Below are positions 17,487 through 26,940 of a stretch of DNA of 64,000 nucleotides, piece by piece. The DNA lies in contig NZ_LLWP01000004.1 in the NCBI RefSeq assembly GCF_001412215.1, positions 496,001 to 560,000 on the forward strand, read 5' to 3'. This DNA comes from Pedobacter sp. Hv1. GTDB taxonomy: Bacteria; Bacteroidota; Bacteroidia; Sphingobacteriales; Sphingobacteriaceae. Position numbers and translations under genes: made by a program. The notes beneath the pieces were generated by a model. The model was not told the DNA's origin. It did no database searches and saw nothing but the letters and a program-made list of their open reading frames with translations. Position 1 is the stretch's first letter. The number at the start of each line of letters is the position of its first letter.

Positions 17487-19028
17487 TTAATTAACTAATT
17501 TGGTTCCCCCTTCAATAACCGTTATTTGGTCGGTTGAGCTTACCGCTACACTTGTTAATGTTCTGCCAGTAACCCATCTTCCAGAGGTCGCGTCGTACAC
17601 ACCACCCAATTGCGCAAAACTAATGGCTGCCGGAAAACCTAAGCGATTGGTATTGGTACCTGCTCCATGAAATGCTTGAGGCAAACGGGTAAGTGGGTTT
17701 ACTGTACTGTAATAATCAGTATTTGTAATTCGATAACCTGCTTCTGGCGGGCCAGCTGTATAAAAATTACCCCCTGCACCACCATAGAAAATCACATCTA
17801 AAGGAACTGTAGAAGCATCTACAAGCGTACCTGCGAATAGCGCAATACCAGCAGCATTACCACTATTGGCCAATAAATTGGTTGTTACCGCACCTACACC
17901 ATCCGCACCTGTGGTATTGGTATAGTTAACACTAGCGATCCATTTTGCAGAGCTGATATCTGTTGAAGGTCCAGCAGTTGGACTACCATTGATCAGTTTA
18001 CCTGTACCACCTACATAAAAATACTCTCCCTTAACAACTTTACCAGATGTTAAATTAAATTTATAGGTCCTTATCCCACCTAAATTCCAACCTGTAGTTG
18101 GGAATGGATTGGTTGAACCCGCATTATTAGTGGTGTAAACTGAGAATGGTGTTACCGAAAAATCAATATCTTTTGTAGCCAAAAACTGGATATACTCGTA
18201 ATTGGCATCAGAGCCATTCGGATCTACCAAATATCCAGTAATAATAGCTGGAGACAATTTAGGAAGCACAACAAAGAAGAAATCACTTGCCGAGCGCATC
18301 CATAACTGCAATTTATTTGAGGTACCGCTAGGTACTACAAAGGCTATTCCTGTAAAGTTACCACTGCCCAATATTGGCGTTGAGGCAAAACTAGCTGTTG
18401 TTTCAGTATGCAATGTAGCTTTCCCAAAGCCATCATTCAAAGTCTTATCACCCGAATAGGTTTCTCCAGATACTGGTTCAGGCTCAACTAAAGCACTGCT
18501 AATGGTAACGAGTGTACTTTCGTAAGTTGAGGGCGACGCCAAAATCTTACCGGTATTCACCGCTTGTGTTCTCAATGCTCTCCCTGCAGCCACTTTATTC
18601 ACGGCGGTACTTTGCACACCAACAATCTGCAGAATACCATTCATCCGTTTCAATACTGTTCCATCTATTTTAACGTGTATAGAATCGCCAGGGATATATT
18701 TGGAGGCTTCTGCACCCAAATTAATAGCTATTCCTCTTAAAGAATCTATTCCATTGCCTGTCATCCTGCTGTTCTGCATAATAAGCAGTCCTGCTGGCGA
18801 ATTTCCAGACCTAAAATCTGAAATGACAACACCTTTAATTGAGGTTGCACCCCCTAGTAAATCTGCATTAAGTTGTAAATCTGTGTTTTTATACAACTTT
18901 TTCAGATCGAAATTGGAGATATACGCACTAGGTGTACTCACAATATAATCATCATCTCGCTTGCAGCCCATCCAAAAAATACTAACAATGGCTGTTAATA
19001 CAATTATATAATCTAATGTCTTTTTCAT
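17487..19028 (-). CDS. DUF5689-type surface lipoprotein
   Basis: About 513 residues when started at ATG 19028. A longer frame to 19058 would overlap the preceding stop and delay the signal peptide. The lipobox is FWMGC (Cys about 22), followed by KRDDD. Residues 30-270 resemble DUF5689, an OB-like domain (IKGVVISDFRSGNSPAGLLIMQ, GDSIHVKIDGTVLKRMNGILQIVGV). The second half is Gly/Thr-rich and beta-structured, like other surface lipoproteins encoded next to SusCD. In Bacteroidota such proteins often act as extra substrate-binding proteins on the cell surface. The ligand is unknown; downstream enzymes point to a phosphate ester. It is third in the operon, 11 bp after SusD. Confidence 0.8.
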   Translation of the reverse strand: MKKTLDYIIVLTAIVSIFWMGCKRDDDYIVSTPSAYISNFDLKKLYKNTDLQLNADLLGGATSIKGVVISDFRSGNSPAGLLIMQNSRMTGNGIDSLRGIAINLGAEASKYIPGDSIHVKIDGTVLKRMNGILQIVGVQSTAVNKVAAGRALRTQAVNTGKILASPSTYESTLVTISSALVEPEPVSGETYSGDKTLNDGFGKATLHTETTASFASTPILGSGNFTGIAFVVPSGTSNKLQLWMRSASDFFFVVLPKLSPAIITGYLVDPNGSDANYEYIQFLATKDIDFSVTPFSVYTTNNAGSTNPFPTTGWNLGGIRTYKFNLTSGKVVKGEYFYVGGTGKLINGSPTAGPSTDISSAKWIASVNYTNTTGADGVGAVTTNLLANSGNAAGIALFAGTLVDASTVPLDVIFYGGAGGNFYTAGPPEAGYRITNTDYYSTVNPLTRLPQAFHGAGTNTNRLGFPAAISFAQLGGVYDATSGRWVTGRTLTSVAVSSTDQITVIEGGTKLVN

Positions 19029-19039
19029 TGTCGTAATTT

Positions 19040-20602
19040 TTAAGGTTTTTGCCACCAAACTAACGTATTGATATCATCAGCACCCTGTGCTGCAACGGCA
19101 TTTTTATAACTTGTTGGATTTGTAGACTGACTAATTAATGGATAATTTAAACGAGCAGGCATTTTCCCTCCATTGGCCAATCCACTGCCTTTTGGCAAAA
19201 ACGGATGTCCAGTTCTTCTATATTCTAACCATTGTTGAAAATCGACCAAGAACAGGGCATAATATTTTTGCAGTTGGATAAGTTCCATTTTACTGCCAGT
19301 GCCTGGTGTAGTTGTATTTAATGGCAAAGCATCATTCCAATCAATATCTGCTGCAACAGCATAAGCTTTAACCGCAGGATCGGTTGGATTTACCCACACA
19401 GTTGGCAACCAATAATTGATCGCGTCTGCTATACCTTTATAATAATACGTTTCGCCAGTACCATTGATCCAACCTTTTGCAGCTGCTTCGGCTAATATAA
19501 AATCAACTTCAGCTGCATTCATTATGATCCCTGTATATGGATCGGTCTGTAAAGTTGTTGGATTATTTGTGGTTGCATCTGAATAGAAATAAGCTTGTCT
19601 TTGTATAGAACTTCCAGTATCATATCCACTCGGTACGCCTGCGAAACCAATTGAACCAGGTGCAATTCCTAATCTACTGATTCCATTTTTACCATAACTG
19701 GTCACGATACGTGGATCTTTCCAGTTCCATAAATTATCAATAAAGAAAGCACAGATTGCTGGTGTTCTAAAATCTACTGCACGAACATTGATCATAAATG
19801 GCGAAGAATATACCGCAGTACTGCTGTTGGTACCATTCCAAAGAATTTTGGCTGTATGGCTATTGTTCTGCATTATCGGATATTTTGCAGAATTTGTATC
19901 TACAATATCTTTGATCTTGGCAATTACCGTAGCACTCACCTCGGCTTTACCAGAAATACGCATTAACAATCTCAGGTATAAAGAATTACATAACCTTCTC
20001 CATTTTGAAACGTCACCTTGGTAAACAGGATCTCCGGTTGGTATAATAGCTTCACCATTTGCCAATAATGTATTGGCTTCCTCCAACTTCTTGAACAAAT
20101 CCAAGTAGATATCTTTCTGCTTATCAAATGCTGGCTCTAACACGCCATCTTTACCTTGATTGGCTTGCAAATAAGGTACATCACCGTAAACATCAGTCAA
20201 CAATTGAAAAACCCAAGCCTCTGTGATCAATGAAATAGCTTGATAAGATTTATTTGAACTTTCGGCCTTACTGGCTATGGTATGGATATTCTTTAAGTTG
20301 GTCAACTCCAGATACCAAGTATTCCAGGTATAATCAGCTAAATTACGTCTAACATCGTACCTAAATACTTTTCCTTCTGCATCACCTATATCAACGGTTA
20401 CCTGCATCAATTCGCTGGTAAAGTTCCGATTACGCACCATATTGGCATTAAGTATATTTACCAATGCAGGAGCTAATAATTGGTTAGCTGTTGTACCACT
20501 TTTCCCAATAGGATCTGTATTTACTTCATTAAAATCCTTTTTACAAGAAAAGAACGAAACACCAAGTACAAGTAATAATGTATATATTTTTATATTTTTC
20601 AT
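19040..20602 (-). CDS. SusD/RagB-like outer-membrane lipoprotein (SusD-like_2 type)
   Basis: About 520 residues from ATG 20602; the longer TTG frame to 20626 would overlap SusC. The lipobox is SFFSC (Cys about 20) followed by KKDFNEVNTDP, the standard SusD mature start. The helical TPR core follows (SNKSYQAISLITEAWVFQLL, TDVYGDVPYLQA, SKWRRLCNSLYLRLLMRI). The C-terminal part has LNYPLISQSTNP, as in the second SusD subfamily. SusD proteins bind ligand outside the cell and form a lid over SusC. The substrate cannot be read from sequence; the operon's phosphoesterases suggest a phosphorylated compound. It starts 8 bp after the SusC stop. Confidence 0.93.
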   Translation of the reverse strand: MKNIKIYTLLLVLGVSFFSCKKDFNEVNTDPIGKSGTTANQLLAPALVNILNANMVRNRNFTSELMQVTVDIGDAEGKVFRYDVRRNLADYTWNTWYLELTNLKNIHTIASKAESSNKSYQAISLITEAWVFQLLTDVYGDVPYLQANQGKDGVLEPAFDKQKDIYLDLFKKLEEANTLLANGEAIIPTGDPVYQGDVSKWRRLCNSLYLRLLMRISGKAEVSATVIAKIKDIVDTNSAKYPIMQNNSHTAKILWNGTNSSTAVYSSPFMINVRAVDFRTPAICAFFIDNLWNWKDPRIVTSYGKNGISRLGIAPGSIGFAGVPSGYDTGSSIQRQAYFYSDATTNNPTTLQTDPYTGIIMNAAEVDFILAEAAAKGWINGTGETYYYKGIADAINYWLPTVWVNPTDPAVKAYAVAADIDWNDALPLNTTTPGTGSKMELIQLQKYYALFLVDFQQWLEYRRTGHPFLPKGSGLANGGKMPARLNYPLISQSTNPTSYKNAVAAQGADDINTLVWWQKP

Positions 20603-20609
20603 CTTCCTT

Positions 20610-23600
20610 TTAATTAATACCAACAACTAAACGTACACCATAGGTTCTGGTAGATGGCAATTGCCCAGTTTCGAAACCTTGAACAATATCTGAACCAGCC
20701 AATGTTCCAAACTCTGGATCGAATGCTGGCCATGGCGACCAAATAAATAAGTTCCGGCCATAAGCTCCAATAGCTACCCTGCTTAAGCCCAAACGTTTCA
20801 CAAAATTTGAATTCAAGGTATAATTGATATTCGCCTCTCTAAATTTAAGGTAGTCAGTCCTGAACACACTTCCTTCAGCCTGATCTGAACCATAAAGTGA
20901 AGTGTAATAACTTTCAAAATTGGTAGCAATTACATTGTTTTGGCGATAAGACCCATCTGGGTTTTGTACCACGCCCTGACCAATTACCCCATTGTACCTG
21001 CCCGGTAAAGTGACTTTAAGTTTACCCAAGGCAGCCATTCTAGAAAAAGTTAACGAATGACCAACTGCACCAAGTTGTGCATCGAACAATACATTTAAGT
21101 TGAATTGTTTATAGCTTACACCAGAACCAAAGCTGAACCTGAATTTAGGCATGGTATTACCGAGATAGATCAGGTCATTGGTATTGGTTTTTGCATTTCC
21201 GGTAACCGCGTCATATACAATCTGTCCATCAGGAGAGCGAAGGAAACCACGACCATATAAATCGCCCATACTTCCACCTACATTAGCTACTACCTGTCCA
21301 CCACCCAATGCTCCCGTACGCAATACCACAGAACTATCGGCCAATTCTTTAATTTTATTTCGGTTAGCGGTAAAGGTTCCGTTAAGTGTCCATTTAAAAT
21401 TCCTGGTTTGTATGGGTGTACCATTAAGTGCAATTTCAATTCCCTTATTATCTACACGCCCCACATTAAATACAGCCACGGCATAACCCGTAGAACGATC
21501 AACCAAACGATTTAAGATCTGATTTTTGGTATTTCCAGCATAAGCAGCGATATCAATATTTAACCTGTTTTTAAATAACCTCATTTCAGCACCAACTTCA
21601 ATAGTTGTGGTTTTAAGCGGCTTTAAGTTTGGGTTAGGCAATACCGTTGGATTTGTCATTGCACTATCCGGATAAATACCATTTGCTGCCAAGATATAGT
21701 TGTAAGCCGTACGATAAGGGCTTGTACCACCACTACCTACTTGCGAAACAGACAACCTCAGTTTTGCGAAGTTGATCGTACTTGGCATTTTCCAAAGATC
21801 TGAAGGCACAAAAGATAAACTGGCAGATGGGTAGAAGAAACCAACATTATCTGTACGTGTTGGCGTAGCCAAGGTACTGCTCCAATCTTGGCGACCGGTA
21901 ACATCTAAGAATAAATAATTCTTGTAAGTAAATGACAAGGCTCCATAAAAACTATTGATACGGTACCTCGCGGTATCGGGTACCGAAATCAAAGGATTAG
22001 CATTGTTATCCAATCTGTAAACACCCGGAACAATTAAACCATCAGCCCGGAGTTCAGATTTATTATAGTGGTTTCTCATCTGGCTACCCCCTGCTGTAGC
22101 AGAAACACGTAGATCAGAATTAATTTTCTTATCGTACTTTAAAAGGAAATCGGCGTTAACCTCATAAGAGCTAATATTTTGAACACGGTAAGATCCTTGT
22201 GCAAATTTATTTCCAGCCGCATCGTACGGACGAAGTGTTTCGCGATTTTCTTTATTATAATCTATTGATGAACGAACCAAGAAACTCAACTCGTCTGTAA
22301 ACTTATAATTAAGCTGAACATTACCCAAAAACCCGTTTCTTTTTTGCGTATTGAGGTATTGTTCAGAAATAGCATAAGGACTCTCAGGGTTGGTAGTAGT
22401 GATGTTTACAAACTGTGTAAGCTCTTTGCCTGGTGCCCAATAATCTCTATACCAATCTGTATTTACATTGGGCTGGGCAAACATGAACCAATACATTAAC
22501 GATTGATTGCCATAACCTGTTGCAGGTAAATTATCACTATTTCTGTTATTATAAGCTGCCTTAAAAGTTAACCCAAGTCTTTTGGTCAAATTGGTATTTC
22601 CAGAAAGAGAAACAGAAGTTCTTTCTAAACCTGTATTTGGCACGATCCAGTCATTACTTCCATGACTTGCAGAAAAACGAAGGCCAACTTTTTGATAAGT
22701 ACCATCTAAACTTATCGAATTGGTAGTTTCTACACCCGTTTTAAAAAAAGCATCAATTGGATTTTGATAAGCCATCCAAGGTGTTCTTACTAAATTTCTG
22801 GTCTTAGTTGTTGGATCGTATTGATAAAACATACCTCCAGCTGCAAAAGGTGCACCCCAACTTGCACTGGTTGCATTGGTACTTGCCCCATCTTCGGTAG
22901 CCCCATAAGAGAAATAAGAAACACCATATTGCCCCTGTCCATATTGATTTTGAATATCTGGACTGCGATTCACCGACTCAAATGCCGTATTAGAAGTAAA
23001 GGAAATCCCTAGTTTATTTTTGTTTTTATTACCCGATTTAGTGGTGATAATAATGGCCCCGTTGGCACCTCTTTGCCCATAAAGTGCAGAAGCACCTGGC
23101 CCTTTAAGTACAGTTACATTATCTATATCATCAGGATTTAAATCGTTTAATGCACTTCCAAAATCTGCAGGCATAATGTCACCAGATGTACCATAAACAC
23201 CACCATTTGCACCAGCAGTACGTCTGGCAGAGCTACTGGCAACTACCCCATCAATTACAATCAATGCCTCATTATCACCCGTTAGGTTATTCTCTCCTCG
23301 TAAAATTATTTTATTTGATCCAGCAGGACCGCCATTTCTTACCAAATTTAAACCCGCTACCTTACCAGAAAGTGCATCAGTCCAGTTACTTGCTACCGCA
23401 TTGGTAAATGAAGTGCTATCTAATTTGGTAATGGCATAACCCAAGGCTTTTTCCTCACGTTTAATACCAAGTGCTGTAACCACAACCTCATTCAATTGAC
23501 TTGAAGACGATTTGATAGCAATAACTACATTGTTTTGGTTTTCATTAAACGTTCTGCTTACAGTAGTATAACCAACCATGGTAAAGCTAACTGGAGTTCC

Positions 23601-23939
23601 CTTAGGTAAAGTAATGGTATACTCTCCTTTTTCGTTGGTTACACCCAATACCTTTTTATTGTTATCCATAATGGTAACGGCAGGCATTCCTTGTCCATCG
23701 CTATCATCAACCACCTTACCTTTAACTACAATATTCTGGTTGGTACTTTGTGCAAAAACATCTTGTGCAATTAGAGTTTGAGCCAGTGTTCCTGCCAATA
23801 CTACTTTGCAGCAAAAAAAGGCACTTACAAGAAATGTGCATCTGGTTTTCTTTTTTCTGTAACCCGTAACAGCAACATCACGTTCAGAACTTAGATGTTG
23901 CCACAGCGCATCACTTTTTTGAGTAAATGTTTTCTTCAT
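20610..23939 (-). CDS. SusC/RagA-family TonB-dependent transporter
   Basis: 1109 residues, usual for SusC. The N-terminus is odd: about 30 polar residues (MKKTFTQKSDALWQHLSSER) come before the hydrophobic signal region ending in DVFAQ, and no later Met offers a shorter start. A carboxypeptidase-regulatory-like domain follows (about 70-145, VKGKVVDDSDGQGMPAVTI), then the SusC signature LNEVVVTALGIKREEKALGYA. The plug (about 165-290) includes LRGENNLTGDNEALIVIDG and ALYGQRGANGAIIITTKSG; then the barrel. With SusD it imports oligomeric or bulky ligands using TonB energy. It heads a six-gene operon; a Pho-box-like array with a perfect -7 lies 55-100 bp upstream. Confidence 0.95.
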   Translation of the reverse strand: MKKTFTQKSDALWQHLSSERDVAVTGYRKKKTRCTFLVSAFFCCKVVLAGTLAQTLIAQDVFAQSTNQNIVVKGKVVDDSDGQGMPAVTIMDNNKKVLGVTNEKGEYTITLPKGTPVSFTMVGYTTVSRTFNENQNNVVIAIKSSSSQLNEVVVTALGIKREEKALGYAITKLDSTSFTNAVASNWTDALSGKVAGLNLVRNGGPAGSNKIILRGENNLTGDNEALIVIDGVVASSSARRTAGANGGVYGTSGDIMPADFGSALNDLNPDDIDNVTVLKGPGASALYGQRGANGAIIITTKSGNKNKNKLGISFTSNTAFESVNRSPDIQNQYGQGQYGVSYFSYGATEDGASTNATSASWGAPFAAGGMFYQYDPTTKTRNLVRTPWMAYQNPIDAFFKTGVETTNSISLDGTYQKVGLRFSASHGSNDWIVPNTGLERTSVSLSGNTNLTKRLGLTFKAAYNNRNSDNLPATGYGNQSLMYWFMFAQPNVNTDWYRDYWAPGKELTQFVNITTTNPESPYAISEQYLNTQKRNGFLGNVQLNYKFTDELSFLVRSSIDYNKENRETLRPYDAAGNKFAQGSYRVQNISSYEVNADFLLKYDKKINSDLRVSATAGGSQMRNHYNKSELRADGLIVPGVYRLDNNANPLISVPDTARYRINSFYGALSFTYKNYLFLDVTGRQDWSSTLATPTRTDNVGFFYPSASLSFVPSDLWKMPSTINFAKLRLSVSQVGSGGTSPYRTAYNYILAANGIYPDSAMTNPTVLPNPNLKPLKTTTIEVGAEMRLFKNRLNIDIAAYAGNTKNQILNRLVDRSTGYAVAVFNVGRVDNKGIEIALNGTPIQTRNFKWTLNGTFTANRNKIKELADSSVVLRTGALGGGQVVANVGGSMGDLYGRGFLRSPDGQIVYDAVTGNAKTNTNDLIYLGNTMPKFRFSFGSGVSYKQFNLNVLFDAQLGAVGHSLTFSRMAALGKLKVTLPGRYNGVIGQGVVQNPDGSYRQNNVIATNFESYYTSLYGSDQAEGSVFRTDYLKFREANINYTLNSNFVKRLGLSRVAIGAYGRNLFIWSPWPAFDPEFGTLAGSDIVQGFETGQLPSTRTYGVRLVVGIN

Positions 23940-24417
23940 AATGATTATATCCGGTTAGTTTATACAAATAATTAGGCTTACTACCGAAAGTTGCAAAACT
24001 AGCCGGCCTACGTTAAGCAGATGTTAATAGAAAGTTAACATAATCGAAACCTACATATTATTACGTTTTATACAATTTTATGTTACTAAACATTTCATTA
24101 TATAAATATAAAAACAAATTGAAACTAATAAAATATTTCATCAGCACAAAAGAGAAGGCAAATAGCTGTTACTCTAAACATTAAATAAGTTTAAATCCAA
24201 GACAGAAAACTGAAAAATTTAATTTTAAATTAACGTCATACGGCCAAATCAAGTGGAAAAACAGATAATGATAGGTATTATGTAATATTTCAATTACAAA
24301 GAAATAATTAAGACAGCACCCCCCCCATTCTTACAGATTCAATGGATATACCAAAGCAGCGCAAATGAAAGTTGAGTTCAAAAAACGAAAGTTATAAAGA
24401 AATACAGCAGCAGATTT
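23940..24417. other. 478-bp AT-rich intergenic region between glpR and the first SusC
   Basis: No credible gene lies here. The SusC-proximal end holds the -7 element and 11-bp-period TTAAC repeats described separately. The remaining ~370 bp toward glpR is AT-rich and has one striking feature, a run of eight C at 24319-24326 in otherwise C-poor DNA. I see no convincing terminator hairpin for glpR. Confidence 0.6.
23994..24039 (-). promoter_or_regulatory. Pho-box-like activator site and promoter of the SusCD-phosphoesterase operon
   Basis: On the minus strand three TTAAC cores occur at 24038-24034, 24027-24023 and 24016-24012, an exact 11-bp period. After a 10-bp gap comes TAGTTTTG (24001-23994), a full match to the Bacteroidota -7 consensus TAnnTTTG. 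No TTG stands at the -33 distance; the repeats occupy that place. PhoB/PhoP-family regulators bind direct repeats with an 11-bp period that replace the upstream promoter element, and Bacillus and cyanobacterial versions have TTAAC-type cores. Start of transcription would be near 23988, leaving a leader of about 48 bases. The regulator's identity is inferred. Confidence 0.6.
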
Positions 24418-25179
24418 TTATACAATAGTAACCGTAACCCCTAAGCCCTCTAAGTGATTAACGATCTGTTGAGAAATACCTTTATCTGTGATCACATGGT
24501 CGATATCCTCCAAACCACAAATCTTACCGAAACCTCTTTTACCAAATTTAGTAGAATCGGCTAGCACAATTGTTTTTTGCGAAACATTGATCATTTTACG
24601 GTTCAAATGTGCTTCCATGGCATTTGTAGTGGTTAAGCCATAGTCTAGATCTATTCCATCTACACCCAAAAACAAGGTATTAAAATAAAAATCTTGTAAT
24701 ACTTGTTCTGCATAGGTACCCATTACCGAAGATGAACTTTTACGCAATAAACCACCCAATTGGATCACTTCAATAGCTGGTTCTCGCATTAGCTCTAATG
24801 CGATATTTAATGCCGATGTAACTACTGTTAAATTCAAACCAGCAGGAATATTTTTCACAAAATACAACAAGGTTGTACCAGAAGCCACCACAATAGAATC
24901 ATTTTCCTTTAAAAGCTGGGTTGCTGCTAATCCGATCTTGTTTTTCTCAGCAGACTGTAGCTTTTCCTTCTCATTAACAGGTCGATCAACTGTGTAAGGA
25001 TTATTAACCGTTGCGCCACCATGCGTTCTGAAAAGCAGATTTTTCTCTTCTAACAATTTCAAATCTTTCCTAATTGTTACCGATGAAACCTTCAATTCTT
25101 TACACAGTTCTACTACATTGATGTACTGGTCTTTTTGTATCCTGTTAATGATAAACTGGTGCCTTTCGGCTAAATTCAT
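24418..25179 (-). CDS. glpR: GlpR-like DeoR-family repressor
   Basis: About 253 residues from ATG 25179 (another Met lies at 25185; the longer frame to 25242 adds a hydrophobic stretch unlike the family). The N-terminal HTH is NLAERHQFIINRIQKDQYI, then LCKELKVSSVTIRKDLKLLEE, with the DeoR signature LFRTHGGA. The C-terminal sugar-phosphate sensor domain (DeoRC) includes IVVASGTTLLYFVKNI, GGLLRKSSSSVMG and LADSTKFGKRGF. DeoR-type regulators respond to phosphorylated sugars or polyols. Because it diverges from glpD-glpK-glpF, glycerol-3-phosphate is the likely inducer and those genes the likely target. Two 11-mer repeats in the shared intergenic region are candidate operators. Confidence 0.85.
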   Translation of the reverse strand: MNLAERHQFIINRIQKDQYINVVELCKELKVSSVTIRKDLKLLEEKNLLFRTHGGATVNNPYTVDRPVNEKEKLQSAEKNKIGLAATQLLKENDSIVVASGTTLLYFVKNIPAGLNLTVVTSALNIALELMREPAIEVIQLGGLLRKSSSSVMGTYAEQVLQDFYFNTLFLGVDGIDLDYGLTTTNAMEAHLNRKMINVSQKTIVLADSTKFGKRGFGKICGLEDIDHVITDKGISQQIVNHLEGLGVTVTIV

Positions 25180-25269
25180 GATCATGGTGCTTGACTTATT
25201 TTGCAAAATAATAAATAAAACAAAAAATACTTCATTCCACACAATTTTAAAATATTTTTTACTTGATTT

Positions 25270-25312
25270 TTATTATTTCGATAATGATTACTTATAATTG
25301 TTTATTGTTTCG
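25270..25312. promoter_or_regulatory. Candidate GlpR operators in the glpR-glpD gap
   Basis: TTATTATTTCG at 25270-25280 and TTATTGTTTCG at 25302-25312 are direct repeats matching at 10 of 11 bases, 32 bp apart (about three helical turns). They lie between the divergent starts of glpR and glpD, 21-63 bp before the glpD ATG. The binding factor is inferred from position. Confidence 0.45.
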
Positions 25313-25332
25313 TTTTATTACTTTCATGATCA

Positions 25333-26916
25333 ATGCGCAGAATACATAATTACCATCTTGTTGATCAGTCCAGCTGGGACATCATCATTATTGGTGGTGG
25401 TGCTACAGGCCTGGGCACAGCACTTGATGCCGCTAGCAGAGGATTAAAAACACTATTGGTAGAACAGGCCGATTTTGCCAAGGGTACCTCGAGCAGAAGT
25501 ACCAAATTGGTACATGGTGGCGTACGTTATTTAGCACAGGGCGATATAGGTCTTGTTAAACACGCTTTAAGAGAAAGAGGATTGTTGGCCGAAAACGCAC
25601 CACATCTTGTACATAAAGAAGAATTTATCATTCCTTGTTATGATTGGTTTGCAATTTTAAAATACCTAACCGGACTTACCTTGTACGATTGGCTGGCAGG
25701 AAAGTTTAGTTTCGGAAAATCCAAATACCTTTCTAAAAAACATACTTTAAGTTTAATGCCGGGCATTAAAGCCAAAGGGCTTAAAGGAGCCATTAGTTAT
25801 TTCGATGGTAAATTTGATGATGCTAGATTAGCCATTAACATTGCACAAACCGCTATAGCACAAGGTGCAACATTGATCAACTACATGAAAGTTGTGCAAT
25901 TGCTTAAACAAGGCGATACAGTTGTTGGTGTTGAAACAGAAGATATGCTCACTAAAGCCAGTTTTAAACTGCAAGCTAAAGTAGTGATCAATGCAACTGG
26001 TGTTTTTGTAGACGAGATTTTGCAAATGAACAACCCAAATGCTAAAAAAATGGTGCGTCCTAGTCAGGGTGTTCATGTCGTTTTAAAGAAAGAGTTTTTA
26101 AATAGCGAATCGGCCTTAATGATCCCTAAAACTGCCGATGGCAGGGTGTTATTTGCTGTACCATGGCACGATCACCTGCTGGTGGGTACTACAGATACTC
26201 CATTAGACGAACATAGTTTAGAGCCTAGAGCATTAAAAGAAGAAACCGATTTTATCTTAAATACTGCTGGTAATTATTTTAATCTTAAACCTACAGAAAA
26301 AGATATTTTAAGTGTATTCTCTGGTTTGCGTCCACTTGCCGCCCCTACCGATGTCAATAGCAATAGCACCAAAGAAATAAGTAGAGATCATAAGTTAATT
26401 GTCTCTGCAAAAGGCCTCATTACCATCACCGGTGGTAAATGGACCACCTATAGAAGAATGGCCGAAGAAACAATAGATTTAACCATTAAACATGCAGGCC
26501 TGAGTGCGGTAGCCTGCACAACCAAAAACCTAAAAATACATGGTGCTTTAATTGCAAGTGACGACAACTACCTCAACAGCTATGGCTCAGATCGAGCAAA
26601 TATCGAGGCTCTGGCAGAAAGAAGTCCAGAACTAAAAGAAAAGCTTCATCCTGATTTCCCACATATCGCCGCAGAAGTAGTTTGGGCAATCAAAAATGAA
26701 ATGGCCGAAACTGTAGAAGATATCTTGAGCCGTAGATTAAGAATTTTATTTATTGATGCAAATGCAGCCATAGCCATGAGCACAAAAGTAGCCCAACTTT
26801 TAGCCAAAGAACTAGGTGAAGATGAAAACTGGGTGCAAAATCAAATTGAAATATTTAATACATTAGCTATTGGATATATTTATCACGCCACAAAAAAACA
26901 AACACAAGCGAGTTAA
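25333..26916 (+). CDS. glpD: Aerobic glycerol-3-phosphate dehydrogenase (FAD)
   Basis: 527 residues, typical for GlpD. The N-terminal FAD-binding fold is IIIIGGGATGLGTALDAASRG with LVEQADFAKGTSSRSTKLVHGG. The substrate domain includes SYFDGKFDDARL, VINATGVFVDEI, and PWHDHLLVGTTDTPL. A C-terminal helical domain follows. It oxidises sn-glycerol-3-phosphate to dihydroxyacetone phosphate and passes electrons to the quinone pool at the inner membrane. It is first in the glpDKF operon, 24 bp before glpK. It also consumes the product of the GDPD encoded in the neighbouring operon, if that product enters the cell. Confidence 0.96.
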   Translation: MRRIHNYHLVDQSSWDIIIIGGGATGLGTALDAASRGLKTLLVEQADFAKGTSSRSTKLVHGGVRYLAQGDIGLVKHALRERGLLAENAPHLVHKEEFIIPCYDWFAILKYLTGLTLYDWLAGKFSFGKSKYLSKKHTLSLMPGIKAKGLKGAISYFDGKFDDARLAINIAQTAIAQGATLINYMKVVQLLKQGDTVVGVETEDMLTKASFKLQAKVVINATGVFVDEILQMNNPNAKKMVRPSQGVHVVLKKEFLNSESALMIPKTADGRVLFAVPWHDHLLVGTTDTPLDEHSLEPRALKEETDFILNTAGNYFNLKPTEKDILSVFSGLRPLAAPTDVNSNSTKEISRDHKLIVSAKGLITITGGKWTTYRRMAEETIDLTIKHAGLSAVACTTKNLKIHGALIASDDNYLNSYGSDRANIEALAERSPELKEKLHPDFPHIAAEVVWAIKNEMAETVEDILSRRLRILFIDANAAIAMSTKVAQLLAKELGEDENWVQNQIEIFNTLAIGYIYHATKKQTQAS

Positions 26917-26940
26917 AATAACCTAACCAAATATAAACGT

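Noticed and set aside
21178..21486. Plus-strand 102-codon frame
   Set aside because: Antisense to the SusC barrel region; no start context or homology pattern.
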